Part shown: positions 1 to 8,532 of the stretch, one piece after another | Layout of the letters: each line of letters starts with the position of its first letter | Position numbering within the stretch: the stretch's first letter is position 1 | IMG/VR virus record: IMGVR_UViG_3300034118_000400 | Coordinates: 1 to 43,102 of that record | Strand: one strand, 5' to 3' | DNA length: 43,102 bases | Source: a virus | Position numbers and translations under genes: made by a program | Notes under the pieces: generated by a model | What the model was told of the DNA's origin: nothing | Databases searched by the model: none | What the model saw: only the letters and a program-made list of their open reading frames with translations

Positions 1-911
1 CAGAGACAGCCCATTGAGGAGGTTACTATCACATCCCCTGTAAGCGTCTTTTCAGTGTGTTCTGATGGTCTGTGACAGTCACCCTGAACGCAGGAGTGTA
101 ACGCCCGTGTAAACAATCCACGTGCAGGGTTTACGGGACTGAATACGCCTCTGCCGAACTCATGACCGTGAAGGAATGGAAGTTTGCCGATCATCACAAT
201 GCGCTTATCTTTTACAATAGTCAGTCCTTCGGGTACTCGTTTTTCAATACAGGCTTGTAGGCTAAATTCGGGGATAGTCTTTAACTGCCCCGCTTTTTCG
301 GTGATGTAGTTGTCGAAACGCTCCTCATGGTTTCCGAACTTCAACACCACAGGACAATTAAATAAATCCTGAATCATTTTAATGATGTTGCACCCGCCTT
401 CAAGTTCCTCAAACAAATCCATCCTACGAGGGTCTTTCATAAAATGGGAGGCTTTGTAGAAGTCAAACCAGTCACCGTTGATGAATACACAATCAATGGT
501 CTTCCAATTCTCGTGTGCGTACTGTAATCCGACCCGTAACGCTTCCTTGTCGTAATAGGGGTATTGCAGATCAGATAAAACTAACACGTCTTTAGCGTTG
601 ATCTGATACGGGGTGAAGTCAATCTCTTTTCGGGGACTATTCTCTGCAACGGCTTTGTCAAATTTAGCGTTAAAATCTGCTACTGCATGTCGAGCCATAC
701 GCCTTTCTTTTTCTCCTGCTTTCCCTTTAATTCTTCGTACTGTTTTTCTAACGTCTTCAACATCCTTGAATAATACTGCCATTTCAGGATCAGCCATAAT
801 CATTTTAGAGGCTGTCAGATTCTTTTCAATATTGGGTACGTGTGAATGATCTAGCAACCATTGCCTAACAATATCCGATACAACTCCTGTCTTCGTTTTT
901 CTATTTCCCAT
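1..911 (-). CDS. Metallophosphoesterase, N-terminal and central part (gene continues across the circular join)
   Basis: Reading from ATG at 911 gives an open frame to base 1 that continues in frame at 43050 and stops at 42924, a 345-residue protein on the closed circle. Calcineurin-like phosphoesterase motifs appear in order: SDLQYPYYD (about 113-121), GDWFDF (146-151), GNHEER (193-198), HGHEF (248-252) and GDCHRPSEH (277-285). These would bind two metal ions and hydrolyse a phosphate ester; the substrate is unknown. The first motif has Q where DxH usually has H, so activity may be altered. About 100 helical residues precede the catalytic fold and may bind DNA or a partner. It is the last gene of the late operon, 5 bp after the preceding ORF. 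Confidence 0.85.
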   Translation of the reverse strand, partial: MGNRKTKTGVVSDIVRQWLLDHSHVPNIEKNLTASKMIMADPEMAVLFKDVEDVRKTVRRIKGKAGEKERRMARHAVADFNAKFDKAVAENSPRKEIDFTPYQINAKDVLVLSDLQYPYYDKEALRVGLQYAHENWKTIDCVFINGDWFDFYKASHFMKDPRRMDLFEELEGGCNIIKMIQDLFNCPVVLKFGNHEERFDNYITEKAGQLKTIPEFSLQACIEKRVPEGLTIVKDKRIVMIGKLPFLHGHEFGRGVFSPVNPARGLFTRALHSCVQGDCHRPSEHTEKTLTGDVIVTSSMGCL

Positions 912-916
912 AAGTT

Positions 917-1210
917 TTAAAAATCAAAATCGTAATCATGTAGTGCCTGATATAGGTTATGTTTGATCTGAACCGAATCCAATACGCCCGTGTCGTATTT
1001 ATCAAGTTCGATGTGTACTGCTTTCCAGAAATCTTTATCGGATAGCACGGAATTATTATCCCATGCAAATGCTACACTTAAAGCAGTAGCGGAAAAATGG
1101 TATCTGTCATTGTTAACCTTTCCGTAATCATTATACGCCTTTAAAGCCATTGCACTGATTGTTGTGCATGGTATTGCTTTTAGGTGCTGTGTCAAGGTTT
1201 TGAGTTTCAT
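917..1210 (-). CDS. Hypothetical protein, 97 aa
   Basis: Not recognised. The protein is soluble-looking and mixed helical, with an aromatic, acidic C-terminus (ending YDFDF). It overlaps the upstream 76-aa gene by four bases (ATGA), indicating translational coupling, and is followed 5 bp later by the metallophosphoesterase. No motif suggests a function. Confidence 0.7.
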   Translation of the reverse strand: MKLKTLTQHLKAIPCTTISAMALKAYNDYGKVNNDRYHFSATALSVAFAWDNNSVLSDKDFWKAVHIELDKYDTGVLDSVQIKHNLYQALHDYDFDF

Positions 1211-1437
1211 TCTCTTGCGTCCCCGTCAGGTAGTTCTTTTGGTTGTGGTGTTCCTACATCAAAGTATTCACTGATTTCAAGCATGATGTGGTGACTGATC
1301 TGTTGGGAGAACTCTACCTCTGTTGGGTCAGGATTGTACTTGTATGCTTTTCGGATACCTAATGTGATACCCCGATCTACACAATCCTCTAAAATTCTCC
1401 AAGTTCTAGGATGTAACATGATTGCATTATATTTCAT
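1207..1437 (-). CDS. Hypothetical protein, 76 aa
   Basis: Not recognised. A small helical protein without membrane segments and with an acidic tail. It starts 42 bp after the holin-like gene and is coupled by an ATGA overlap to the next gene, so it is cotranscribed at the end of the lysis region. Confidence 0.65.
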   Translation of the reverse strand: MKYNAIMLHPRTWRILEDCVDRGITLGIRKAYKYNPDPTEVEFSQQISHHIMLEISEYFDVGTPQPKELPDGDARE

Positions 1438-1479
1438 TCATTAACCACTACTTTGATACATATTGAATGATAAATCAGA

Positions 1480-1986
1480 CTATTTTGTAAGTCTTCCTAT
1501 TGTCGCATCTTTCACGGCACTTGACCTCGACGATCCGAAGTAGTACCCTATAATGAGGGTGGTGATAGATGTAACCGATGACACCACGCTAAACGTGATA
1601 TTCTCTGACGCATTTAGCTGACGTGTAAGCACGAGGATATACAGTGTGCAGGTGAAGGCAACAAAGATCAGCGCAATGATGCTACCTGTGTTCTTATTGA
1701 GCCATGTAGCTTCGGGGGAAGTACTGATCTGTATTTCACGGTTACGGGCATCTTTGCGGTCATCGACTTCGATTTTAAAAGCCTCCAAGTCCTGCTCAAG
1801 ATACTTTAAGGCAATCTCTTTCTGTTCGGGGTCGAGTTTATCAGAGTTTGTAATGAGGTCTTTGATCTGACCCGCTGCATCAACCCAGTTCCCCGTAATA
1901 AGTGAACCCGCTGTATCGAGTAGGTCGCCTCCTTTGTCTTTGAGGAACTTCCCGACCTTAGTTTCTTTGAATGGTTTTTTAGCCAT
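1480..1986 (-). CDS. Holin-like membrane protein, 168 aa
   Basis: The N-terminal half is amphipathic and charged. The C-terminal half has two clear membrane segments, about residues 101-121 and 130-150, the second ending in GYYFGSS. That layout resembles the GTA/3TM holin family, whose members permeabilise the inner membrane for endolysin release. The gene overlaps the upstream membrane-anchored protein by eight bases and lies one gene from the CHAP endolysin. The holin role is inferred from topology and position; the genes at 3201-3539 and 3541-3837 are rival candidates. Confidence 0.6.
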   Translation of the reverse strand: MAKKPFKETKVGKFLKDKGGDLLDTAGSLITGNWVDAAGQIKDLITNSDKLDPEQKEIALKYLEQDLEAFKIEVDDRKDARNREIQISTSPEATWLNKNTGSIIALIFVAFTCTLYILVLTRQLNASENITFSVVSSVTSITTLIIGYYFGSSRSSAVKDATIGRLTK

Positions 1987-2722
1987 GATTGAATATCGAT
2001 TTACTGCCTTTGGTTTTACGGTAATACTGAATGAGTAAATAGGATAGAACCCCTACACTAATACCATACGCTCCGATGTATTCATCGACAATGAAGGAGA
2101 ATATTACGGTACAGATGATGCTGTGAGCAATGAGCCAAAAGATGATGTTGGGGATGTTGCGGGGTGTGGATTGTTCAGTCGGGTCAACGTCCTCAAACTC
2201 GATAGCCTTATTCACCAACGCCCTAGCAGGTACAGGCACACGGTTCATTTCAATGTACATGGTTTCAGGTGCATTGCAATCCCCTCCGAAATACGGATTC
2301 AGGTAGTAGCCTACTGATGGTGATGCGGTGTATGGAAGGGAAATATATTTGCCATTACAACCAAACCAAACTACACCCGCCTGTGTATCGTGCTGAATGC
2401 TGATTATATTAGGCATCAACTGGTCAAGATAAACCCATGCAAAACCTTTGATGGTTCGCACTCCATTCTGATAAACATACCCTGCAATACGGATTCTGTC
2501 ACCTACTGCTTTCCATCCGATACGGACAGAGTTTGTCTGGTGCAGTCCGTAGCTGAATCCGAATAGCTTATTGAAGTCTCCATCGCATTTCTGAACGCCA
2601 TTTAACTTTAAACAGGATTCATCGAAATTAACTGCGAAGGCTAATTCATTTGTTCCGAAGTGAAGTGAGCCAAGACTAAGCCCTGATGAATAATGTGAGC
2701 CTTTGGGGATGGTGACGGTCAT
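1979..2722 (-). CDS. Beta-rich protein with C-terminal membrane anchor, 247 aa
   Basis: Residues about 1-160 look like a beta-sandwich: alternating hydrophobic strands, many Gly/Tyr, and the segment PYFGGDCNAPETMYIEM at about 143-159. A linker rich in acidic residues and proline follows, then two adjacent hydrophobic helices at about 191-235 and a basic C-terminus. The fold suggests a carbohydrate- or envelope-binding domain tethered to membrane. It starts inside the endolysin stop (ATGA overlap), so a part in lysis is likely. I do not recognise the family; a virion surface role is the alternative. Confidence 0.65.
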   Translation of the reverse strand: MTVTIPKGSHYSSGLSLGSLHFGTNELAFAVNFDESCLKLNGVQKCDGDFNKLFGFSYGLHQTNSVRIGWKAVGDRIRIAGYVYQNGVRTIKGFAWVYLDQLMPNIISIQHDTQAGVVWFGCNGKYISLPYTASPSVGYYLNPYFGGDCNAPETMYIEMNRVPVPARALVNKAIEFEDVDPTEQSTPRNIPNIIFWLIAHSIICTVIFSFIVDEYIGAYGISVGVLSYLLIQYYRKTKGSKSIFNHG

Positions 2723-3204
2723 GGTTTTATAACTGATGGTTGTGGATGAACAAATATTGCGCTTGAGTATTTACGCACCCTACGCATTACCTGACCTCCG
2801 TTAGATTGATTAGTAAGCGATGTATTGCCTTCGATGGTTTCAAATGAGGATGAATCTATCTGCCGTACAAAAATGCCCGTATGGTCAAATCTGCCATCCC
2901 CGTTCCAATCAAAGAAAACAATATCACCGATCATCGGTTCATTAGCAATCGAACCCTGTTTTTTGAAGTAGGCAACTGCTGTTTGGCAACCTGCAAACCC
3001 CTTTTTAAATCCGATATTTCCTAACCGTAACCCTGCATGAGTATAAACCCATGAAACGAATATCCCGCACCATGCGACCCCATCCAGTCCAAACCATTGC
3101 CCGTACTTGGTTTTATTGGAGTTTATAGGAGTTTCACTGTATCCGATTTCATTGGTGGCTATCCTTACAATCTGCTCACCTATTACAATGCGTTCTTGGT
3201 TCAT
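2719..3204 (-). CDS. CHAP-domain endolysin
   Basis: Peptidoglycan hydrolase (amidase or endopeptidase) for host lysis. The 161-residue protein is a single CHAP/NlpC-P60-type domain. Catalytic Cys46 lies in AWCGIFVSW, His108 in FDHTGIFV, and the polar third residue region is EGNTS at about 125-129. A typical GDIVFFDW strand precedes the His. There is no signal peptide and no separate cell-wall-binding domain, so export depends on a holin. It overlaps the upstream three-helix membrane gene and the downstream beta-rich gene by four bases each. Confidence 0.88.
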   Translation of the reverse strand: MNQERIVIGEQIVRIATNEIGYSETPINSNKTKYGQWFGLDGVAWCGIFVSWVYTHAGLRLGNIGFKKGFAGCQTAVAYFKKQGSIANEPMIGDIVFFDWNGDGRFDHTGIFVRQIDSSSFETIEGNTSLTNQSNGGQVMRRVRKYSSAIFVHPQPSVIKP

Positions 3205-3539
3205 TTATCTCCGAATTTACAGCCCATGAGTAGCAGAGCAAGTATGATGCTACCTATTAGACTAAGGATTTGTAACACTATTTTCAGATTAATTGCAAAG
3301 GATGGTATTTCCCATTCAATCGGAGTACCTGCACGATGCACGATGTAGGCATCCATCATTACGTAAGTAATCCACACGAATGGAAGCACCGCCCCGACTT
3401 TCAACCGCCTGCCTTTAAGATAGGGATTCACGTAGGTTTCCCGCTTCACGTGTAAGTAGGCAACGTATCCTAAACAGCCCATCAAAGACAGGATTTCGAG
3501 TGAATAAATTATGTAAAGCACCACGACATTAACGGGCAT
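3201..3539 (-). CDS. Small three-helix membrane protein, 112 aa
   Basis: Three hydrophobic segments at about 5-28, 47-66 and 82-106, separated by short basic loops. It sits directly upstream of the CHAP endolysin with an ATGA overlap, the usual place for a holin or antiholin. There is no family-specific motif, so the lysis role is positional inference. Confidence 0.6.
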   Translation of the reverse strand: MPVNVVVLYIIYSLEILSLMGCLGYVAYLHVKRETYVNPYLKGRRLKVGAVLPFVWITYVMMDAYIVHRAGTPIEWEIPSFAINLKIVLQILSLIGSIILALLLMGCKFGDK

Positions 3540-3540
3540 A

Positions 3541-3837
3541 CTATCTATCTAATTTTTCGAGTATTAAGCGTTCTAAGTTTTGCGATGTGCGTTCTGTGCG
3601 ATCTACAATGTCACACAGGCGTTGATTAGTCAGTTTTAATTGATTGAATGCCTCTGTATTGCCTGCAACCACTGTGAGTAGTTTATCCATGTACTCCTTA
3701 CGCTCTTTGCGGTTATCTTTATACAGGAAGATGATTCCCGTAGTAAGTCCCGTCACGATAGCGCAAACAGCCCATATCATAAACTGTGTCAATTCAGGTG
3801 TCATCAGGAAGGTGACGTTAGCGGGTACTTCTGTCAT
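3541..3837 (-). CDS. Single-pass membrane protein with coiled coil, 98 aa
   Basis: One N-terminal membrane helix at about 15-40 is followed by a basic patch (KDNRKERKEY) and a long amphipathic coiled coil to the C-terminus. This topology matches BhlA-type holins and inner-membrane spanin subunits. It is coupled by ATGA overlap to the YegP-like gene upstream and abuts the three-helix membrane gene. Which lysis role it has cannot be decided from sequence. Confidence 0.6.
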   Translation of the reverse strand: MTEVPANVTFLMTPELTQFMIWAVCAIVTGLTTGIIFLYKDNRKERKEYMDKLLTVVAGNTEAFNQLKLTNQRLCDIVDRTERTSQNLERLILEKLDR

Positions 3838-4013
3838 ATCACTTCAATAGTTGCTGAATAGATATTACCCATTAACCTTTTGGTAGCACGGAGCGCATTT
3901 GCTTTATTCGCATACGGCTCACCACCATCGGCTACGATCTTTCCATTTTTGGCAACGATACGGATATACCACCCGCCCTTTTTGCCTTTGTAGATTTGGA
4001 TTTTGTGGGTCAT
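3834..4013 (-). CDS. YegP-like (DUF1508) small protein, 59 aa
   Basis: The chosen start is the ATG at 4013, two bases after the stop of the upstream spike gene; a longer frame from 4106 would overlap that gene by about 90 bp. The protein has one DUF1508 unit: IQIYKGKKGGWYIRIVAKNG followed by KIVADGGEPYANKANA. YegP family members are small beta-alpha proteins of uncertain function, often with two units; this has one. It is coupled to the next membrane protein by ATGA. Confidence 0.75.
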   Translation of the reverse strand: MTHKIQIYKGKKGGWYIRIVAKNGKIVADGGEPYANKANALRATKRLMGNIYSATIEVI

Positions 4014-4015
4014 GG

Positions 4016-5386
4016 TTATTTCACGGTTACGCCCTGAATGTATTTTTTTTGTCCGTTGGTATCGTATCCCTGAATGGAGGTAAGTGATGGAATAGAGCCT
4101 ACCCATTTAGTAGCATCGGTAATGAGGAATGTAGCAGGAGGGTTGACAAACTCCCAACGCCCCGCACCGTTCACATTCTCGAATTTAGTTCCCGATGTCA
4201 GGTAAGGTATTTCACTCACTACCATCTTAGCGTATGCACTGGATTCAAACTTTATCAGGGTCTGATCGTACTGCGAATAAACACCACCGACTTGAGCATA
4301 TCCGTCCTTTAGTCGGACATAGTATGCGGCTATTTTTGCCTGATGTTCATGGTGATTTCCGTAGCTGAAAAACTCTTTCACTACGTTGGATGAATTATCA
4401 TCGAAGTAAATATCATAATCACCACCCGCTTGTACTCCTTCAAATATGCAATGTAGTACCTGCAATCCACTTACAGCAGTTGCTTTGATAGAGGCGAAAT
4501 CACCCGCACTGTTTCTGAATTTACAATCCCGTACAATGCTGTGGTTAGACTGCGATGCGGAGTTACTGCCTCCACTGAAACGGGCATAGTCTAAGTCGAT
4601 GCTGATGTAATTCTCCCAAAAGTAGCACTGCTCTATTATAGTTCCCATAGTCCAACCGCCTTTGTATGCGGTGTGGAAGTTGGAGAATCTGCAACCTTCG
4701 ATCTTTGCACCGTAGTTCGCCTGTACTGCAATACATACGTTTGATCCGTTACCAACAAACTCTACATTACTAATGCGGAGTTGCATATCAATCCCCGCAT
4801 TAGCCTCTGAAAGAGATGCGTATGTACGGGTGAATAATGTATCGGCTGTAACTGTAACCTTTGAACTGTTGCCTTCAATCAGGAAGATACGGGAATAGTT
4901 CTTTGCAAAACTGAACTTGGTGGAGGCTGTGAAATCATTATACAGGTATATCGCACGGGTGGAGGCGGAGTTAAGTGCCGAATAAAATTCAGTAGTCGTT
5001 CCTGCCCATTTAACCCCGAAGTTGAAGATGGTTGTACTCCCACCACTCCCCGACCCCGCAGGACCTTGCGGACCTGTTTCGCCTTGTGGACCTTGTGGAC
5101 CGATCGGACCGACTGGTCCAGTTGCACCCGTATCCCCCTTATCACCCTTTTCGCCTTTAATAATGCTTACAGGCTTCCAACCATTACTGTAGTAGTATTG
5201 CTGATTGTTTACGATTAGGATATCACGATTAGCCATGAATCCCTGAATAGTACCGCTTGGCATTACCGAGCGGGTGAAGATGCGACCTTGTGATAAGTCC
5301 TGTGTTTTTCCTTTAGTGAAAATACCTGCGATGAGGCAGAGCATGAGCATGATTGCTCCGATTAATTTCAGTGTTTTGTTTGTCAT
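4016..5386 (-). CDS. Tail spike/fiber with collagen-like stalk and beta-helix domain
   Basis: A 456-residue probable receptor-binding or sugar-degrading appendage. Residues 7-22 are strongly hydrophobic (signal- or anchor-like, unusual for a virion spike). A collagen-type Gly-X-Y run covers about 78-111, then a Gly/Ser hinge. From about 160 to 370 short repeated strands with Asn/Gly/Cys turns suggest a right-handed parallel beta-helix of the pectate-lyase type, which trimerises in phage spikes. It follows a second beta-helix spike by 6 bp. The collagen stalk and beta-helix are visible; the enzymatic role is inferred. Confidence 0.75.
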   Translation of the reverse strand: MTNKTLKLIGAIMLMLCLIAGIFTKGKTQDLSQGRIFTRSVMPSGTIQGFMANRDILIVNNQQYYYSNGWKPVSIIKGEKGDKGDTGATGPVGPIGPQGPQGETGPQGPAGSGSGGSTTIFNFGVKWAGTTTEFYSALNSASTRAIYLYNDFTASTKFSFAKNYSRIFLIEGNSSKVTVTADTLFTRTYASLSEANAGIDMQLRISNVEFVGNGSNVCIAVQANYGAKIEGCRFSNFHTAYKGGWTMGTIIEQCYFWENYISIDLDYARFSGGSNSASQSNHSIVRDCKFRNSAGDFASIKATAVSGLQVLHCIFEGVQAGGDYDIYFDDNSSNVVKEFFSYGNHHEHQAKIAAYYVRLKDGYAQVGGVYSQYDQTLIKFESSAYAKMVVSEIPYLTSGTKFENVNGAGRWEFVNPPATFLITDATKWVGSIPSLTSIQGYDTNGQKKYIQGVTVK

Positions 5387-5392
5387 ATAGTT

Positions 5393-6784
5393 TTAGTTCA
5401 TTGGTGGTTCAAATCTTACTCGGTTGGATGTTGGTACTGTTGCGGTCGCCCAAATATTCGGGAATCCGACTGTATCACGTACATCAGCCGCATCCGTTGG
5501 ATTTCCTTGCAGGGTTACATTTTTCATATCCCATGAGGAAGTACCGCCTGTAGTATTGATCTGCTTTAGCTTCCATGTTTGGTTAGTCAAGCAGTCACGG
5601 ATCACGATGTGGTTAGTACCGTTGGTTGATTCAGATTCAAGGAGGATTACATTGGTATCGGAACTCTGCCAAAACACCCTACGCACTTCGCAGGTGAATG
5701 GGTCTGATCCTTTCATCCCGATGATAGCGTTGGTGTACTTATTACCGTCCCCGATTTCAGCATGAACGCCATTAATGACAACATTCTTTGCAACGGTGGT
5801 CACGGAATTGTCGATGTAGATGCCGTATGCACCGTCCGACCCTTCAAGGGTGCAACGATAGAACTCACAGCTATCTGTACCGATAATTCTAGCCCCTACT
5901 TGCGTTGTGGAGGTTGTACGTAAACGGCAATTAATGAACATTACCTGATTGCCTGCAATGGAATATCCTGCACCACTCCACCAACCTTTGTCGATTAGTA
6001 TTCCATCCTGACCACAGAAATTAGTGTTTACGTTGGTGAATAAGGCGTTCAATAAGAATCCACCTACAAAGCCGTAATCATCTAAGCCCTCAAACTCTAC
6101 ATTGCGCATATCGAGCGAACGACAAGCACCTAAACGCATTCCAACGCTAACAGTCCCACCTGACCCCTGCACAACTTTGAAATTACTCAAAGCCCAAGTG
6201 TTAAAGATTGATTGTGCGCTTGCTTCCGTTTGATCTGCAATGTCCGATGTGAAGCCATAGGTTTGCGATCCTCTTAAAAAGAAGATGCACCCCTGACCGT
6301 CAAACACGAACTGATTCGGATAGCCTGATGTTCCTGTACCTTTATAGCTTGGCAGTATCACTTCATGCCCTGATAGGATAAAATCACCCGCGCCTGCTAC
6401 AAGGTATCTGTTTTTATTCCCTGCACCTGCAATAGTCAAGAACGCCTCCTGAATGACGGCTGTATCGTAGTCGACTGCTGATGCGGTGATGCCACCCCAT
6501 GCCGAAGCCGTGAGTGGAAACTGTGTAGCGGATGACCCGTCACTGTATCCCAAACTAGATAGCGTTCGGGGTGTTCCTGTTCCGACCGTGTTCACCCCAT
6601 CCTCAAAGTCAGAGAATCGTAGCGAATCACCGCCCGTGATAGTGACGTTGGTAAGGAGTGCGGAAAGGTCGCCAAGTGATAACCTACGGTCGATGTATCC
6701 ACCGCCCGATTGACGGGCAACCCGCACAAGGTCTGATCCCTGTGCGGTGATGCCGTCCGTTAATTCTGAAATTTTCTGTCCCAT
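5393..6784 (-). CDS. Beta-helix tail spike, 463 aa
   Basis: The N-terminus (MGQKISELTDG followed by SDLVRVARQSGGGYID) is the short module that attaches many phage fibers to the tail. From about residue 150 repeated strand-turn units (for example VMFINCRLRTTSTTQVGARI, CEFYRCTLEGSDGAYGIYI) indicate a parallel beta-helix such as capsule- or polysaccharide-degrading spikes have. No catalytic residues can be assigned. It begins 20 bp after the frameshifted extension of the probable major tail protein and is followed by a second spike gene. Confidence 0.75.
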   Translation of the reverse strand: MGQKISELTDGITAQGSDLVRVARQSGGGYIDRRLSLGDLSALLTNVTITGGDSLRFSDFEDGVNTVGTGTPRTLSSLGYSDGSSATQFPLTASAWGGITASAVDYDTAVIQEAFLTIAGAGNKNRYLVAGAGDFILSGHEVILPSYKGTGTSGYPNQFVFDGQGCIFFLRGSQTYGFTSDIADQTEASAQSIFNTWALSNFKVVQGSGGTVSVGMRLGACRSLDMRNVEFEGLDDYGFVGGFLLNALFTNVNTNFCGQDGILIDKGWWSGAGYSIAGNQVMFINCRLRTTSTTQVGARIIGTDSCEFYRCTLEGSDGAYGIYIDNSVTTVAKNVVINGVHAEIGDGNKYTNAIIGMKGSDPFTCEVRRVFWQSSDTNVILLESESTNGTNHIVIRDCLTNQTWKLKQINTTGGTSSWDMKNVTLQGNPTDAADVRDTVGFPNIWATATVPTSNRVRFEPPMN

Positions 6785-6804
6785 GATAGAGTTGTCGGGT
6801 GATG

Positions 6805-6900
6805 TTAAGATTCAAGTAGGGCGTTTTCTCCGTCTTCCAATAAGGCGGGAAGCCCATCCTCAAGGAGTTCTAGGTTTTCATCACCCTCTACTACAAAGGG
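6805..6900 (-). other. Candidate -1 programmed frameshift site and C-terminal extension
   Basis: The minus-strand heptamer CCCTTTG (6900-6894) reads C CCT TTG in the zero frame and is followed at once by TAG. After a one-base backward slip, decoding continues GTA GTA GAG GGT and so on to TAA at 6805, adding 29 residues that contain ELLEDGLPALLEDG and end ENALLES. This is a short leucine/acidic repeat of the kind found at C-termini of phage virion proteins. A 5-bp hairpin (CTTCC/GGAAG) lies about 50 nt downstream, farther than the usual 5-9 nt spacer. Confidence 0.6.
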
Positions 6901-7448
6901 ATGTAGCAGCGATCAAAGATTCCCGCAGGTGTCGTGTACGGACATGGTGAATCAGGATTCTGCCATTTTACAGTAACGTCCCAAACCACATTGCTCTTAA
7001 GGTCATCCGCTACTGGATTCTTTGGAGTGATGGTCACGGGTGCATTGGCAAGGTGAACGGCTGATGATGTTCTGAACGCAATGGTGTACTCTGATGAGTA
7101 TTTCAGTTGCGTGTAGAAATCGCAGTTCTCCAAGTAATTCGGGTCTTTGAAGTTCAGCACGTGGGAAGTACCACCATTGGTAAACTCGGAATCACCGAAC
7201 CCTGCTAATTCAGAGGTTGTACCCCCGTCATAACTGCCCTGTGTTTGCCAAATTACAATGATGTCACCGTTGTCGATGCCCGTAGTCCATTCCGTAGGAT
7301 TGGTGGGATCGGTGAATGAAAACGTGCTTTTAACGAATGCCACCGAACGAATACGCCCGTACTCGTAGGATGGACAAGGATTGCAGGAATAAGTAGGTAT
7401 TGCGCCTCCGCTTCCGCATCCTGAATCTGATGGATAATATACTGACAT
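6891..7448 (-). CDS. Probable major tail protein (zero-frame product, 185 aa)
   Basis: A beta-rich structural protein placed just after the gp10-like and tail-terminator-like genes, where siphoviruses normally encode the tail-tube subunit. The N-terminus has a Cys cluster (SGCGSGG, YSCNPCPS). The zero frame ends CYIPL then TAG TAG. The last two sense codons form a canonical -1 slippery heptamer, C CCT TTG, directly before the stop. The -1 frame continues for 29 codons to 6805, so a minority longer form of 214 aa is predicted. The gene at 26943-27641 is an alternative tube candidate. Confidence 0.6.
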   Translation of the reverse strand: MSVYYPSDSGCGSGGAIPTYSCNPCPSYEYGRIRSVAFVKSTFSFTDPTNPTEWTTGIDNGDIIVIWQTQGSYDGGTTSELAGFGDSEFTNGGTSHVLNFKDPNYLENCDFYTQLKYSSEYTIAFRTSSAVHLANAPVTITPKNPVADDLKSNVVWDVTVKWQNPDSPCPYTTPAGIFDRCYIPL

Positions 7449-7460
7449 AGCTATGTTGTG

Positions 7461-8060
7461 TTAACACTCAAGGCAAGAGGTTATACACTCATTATTATAA
7501 TCTGTGGTTATGTTGTAATCAATCGTGAATAGGCATTGGTGCATCCTTACGGGGTATGCGTTGGCATCAAAGGAATACTCCTGTTGCCAAATCTCAATGC
7601 CATTGTAATTATCTTCTGTGGTTTCAACCGTTACGCCCAACAATCCGTTGTAGGGTAGTAAGGTATCACCTAAGTATTGCTTATTGAGGGATGACCTGAC
7701 CATGAAGCCTAGATCATATTGATTCAGTCGTGTACGCTGTTTATCAGCAAAAACAACCATTCGCATCTGTGCTACTTCCCGACCGTTGGTTGCACCATCA
7801 CCATACGACAAGGGCGATTCTTCGTTCTGAATACCTATGATGCGGTGATAGCATTGGAAACTGTATCTATCATCAAACCCTGCAAACGTGCTGAAATCCC
7901 GTTGTGATGCGAGGATAGGCACTGTGCGCTGATCTGATTCATTGACGGGTTGAAGTTCAGAAAGCCCGTTGAGTTGGTTGGTGAACCGTTTGCCGTCAGT
8001 GAGTTTGCCCGACTGTAAATCAGAATTAAGCATCTCGACTATTTCGGCTATGTACGGCAT
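7461..8060 (-). CDS. Tail terminator-like / neck protein, 199 aa
   Basis: A mixed alpha-beta protein starting with a helix (YIAEIVEMLNSDLQ), the usual opening of tail terminator proteins that cap the tail tube and join it to the head. It overlaps the gp10-like gene by one base (8060) and precedes the probable major tail protein by 12 bp, the classic order gp10 - terminator - tube. The family is not recognised by motif; the call rests on order and general shape. Confidence 0.5.
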   Translation of the reverse strand: MPYIAEIVEMLNSDLQSGKLTDGKRFTNQLNGLSELQPVNESDQRTVPILASQRDFSTFAGFDDRYSFQCYHRIIGIQNEESPLSYGDGATNGREVAQMRMVVFADKQRTRLNQYDLGFMVRSSLNKQYLGDTLLPYNGLLGVTVETTEDNYNGIEIWQQEYSFDANAYPVRMHQCLFTIDYNITTDYNNECITSCLEC

Positions 8061-8494
8061 TAGAGTTGTTTATTTATCCAATCGTTAACGATGAGTTGCA
8101 CCATTGCAAGTTCATCTTTGGTCAGGCTGTAAATGCGCCCGTACTTTTCCTGCACCCATCCCGCTTTATCTGCATTAAACGAGTTCTTAAATCCAAGTCC
8201 ATAACTGATATTCCCTAGTGGAATCACACTCCAGTCGTTTTCCATTTGCCCTGTCAGTGCTAGTATCACTTTAGGATTAGCGGTGCGGTTGTACTTTCGC
8301 ACCCTTACTTTAATGTAGTCGGGGCTATACTGCCCGATCTGTGTATTATTAGCGTTCTTTCCTTCGATGTGAACCCTGTCACGTACTTCCCCTAACATGG
8401 TTTGTGCAATAGTTCGGCATAAGGTATCGAGGCTCTGCTGTGATACCATCTTACTTAACTTGCCTTGCAATGGATTGATTATCTCAATGCTCAT
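8060..8494 (-). CDS. HK97-gp10-like / virion morphogenesis protein, 144 aa
   Basis: Resembles small head-tail completion proteins: an N-terminal helix, a Gly/Asn loop (HIEGKNANNTQIGQYSP), then LTGQMENDWSV with a beta hairpin, a conserved WVQEKYGRIYSLT segment and a C-terminal helix. Such proteins assemble at the neck where tail meets head. Its ATG overlaps the stop of a 13-codon ORF (ATGA) and it shares one base with the next gene. Confidence 0.65.
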   Translation of the reverse strand: MSIEIINPLQGKLSKMVSQQSLDTLCRTIAQTMLGEVRDRVHIEGKNANNTQIGQYSPDYIKVRVRKYNRTANPKVILALTGQMENDWSVIPLGNISYGLGFKNSFNADKAGWVQEKYGRIYSLTKDELAMVQLIVNDWINKQL

Positions 8495-8532
8495 CGTTTG
8501 CCACCTCTACGGGGTTTCTTGCATCCACACAT
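8491..8532 (-). CDS. Putative 13-residue basic microprotein
   Basis: Between the 339-aa connector gene and the gp10-like gene is a frame encoding MCGCKKPRRGGKR. Its ATG overlaps the upstream stop (TAATG) and its TGA overlaps the downstream ATG (ATGA), so it fills the gap exactly and would pass ribosomes from one gene to the next. The product is Cys-containing and very basic. It may be a real microprotein or only a translational-coupling device. Confidence 0.35.
   Translation of the reverse strand: MCGCKKPRRGGKR

Noticed and set aside
613-849. Plus-strand 78-aa ORF
   Set aside because: Antisense shadow of the metallophosphoesterase gene, which carries clear catalytic motifs.
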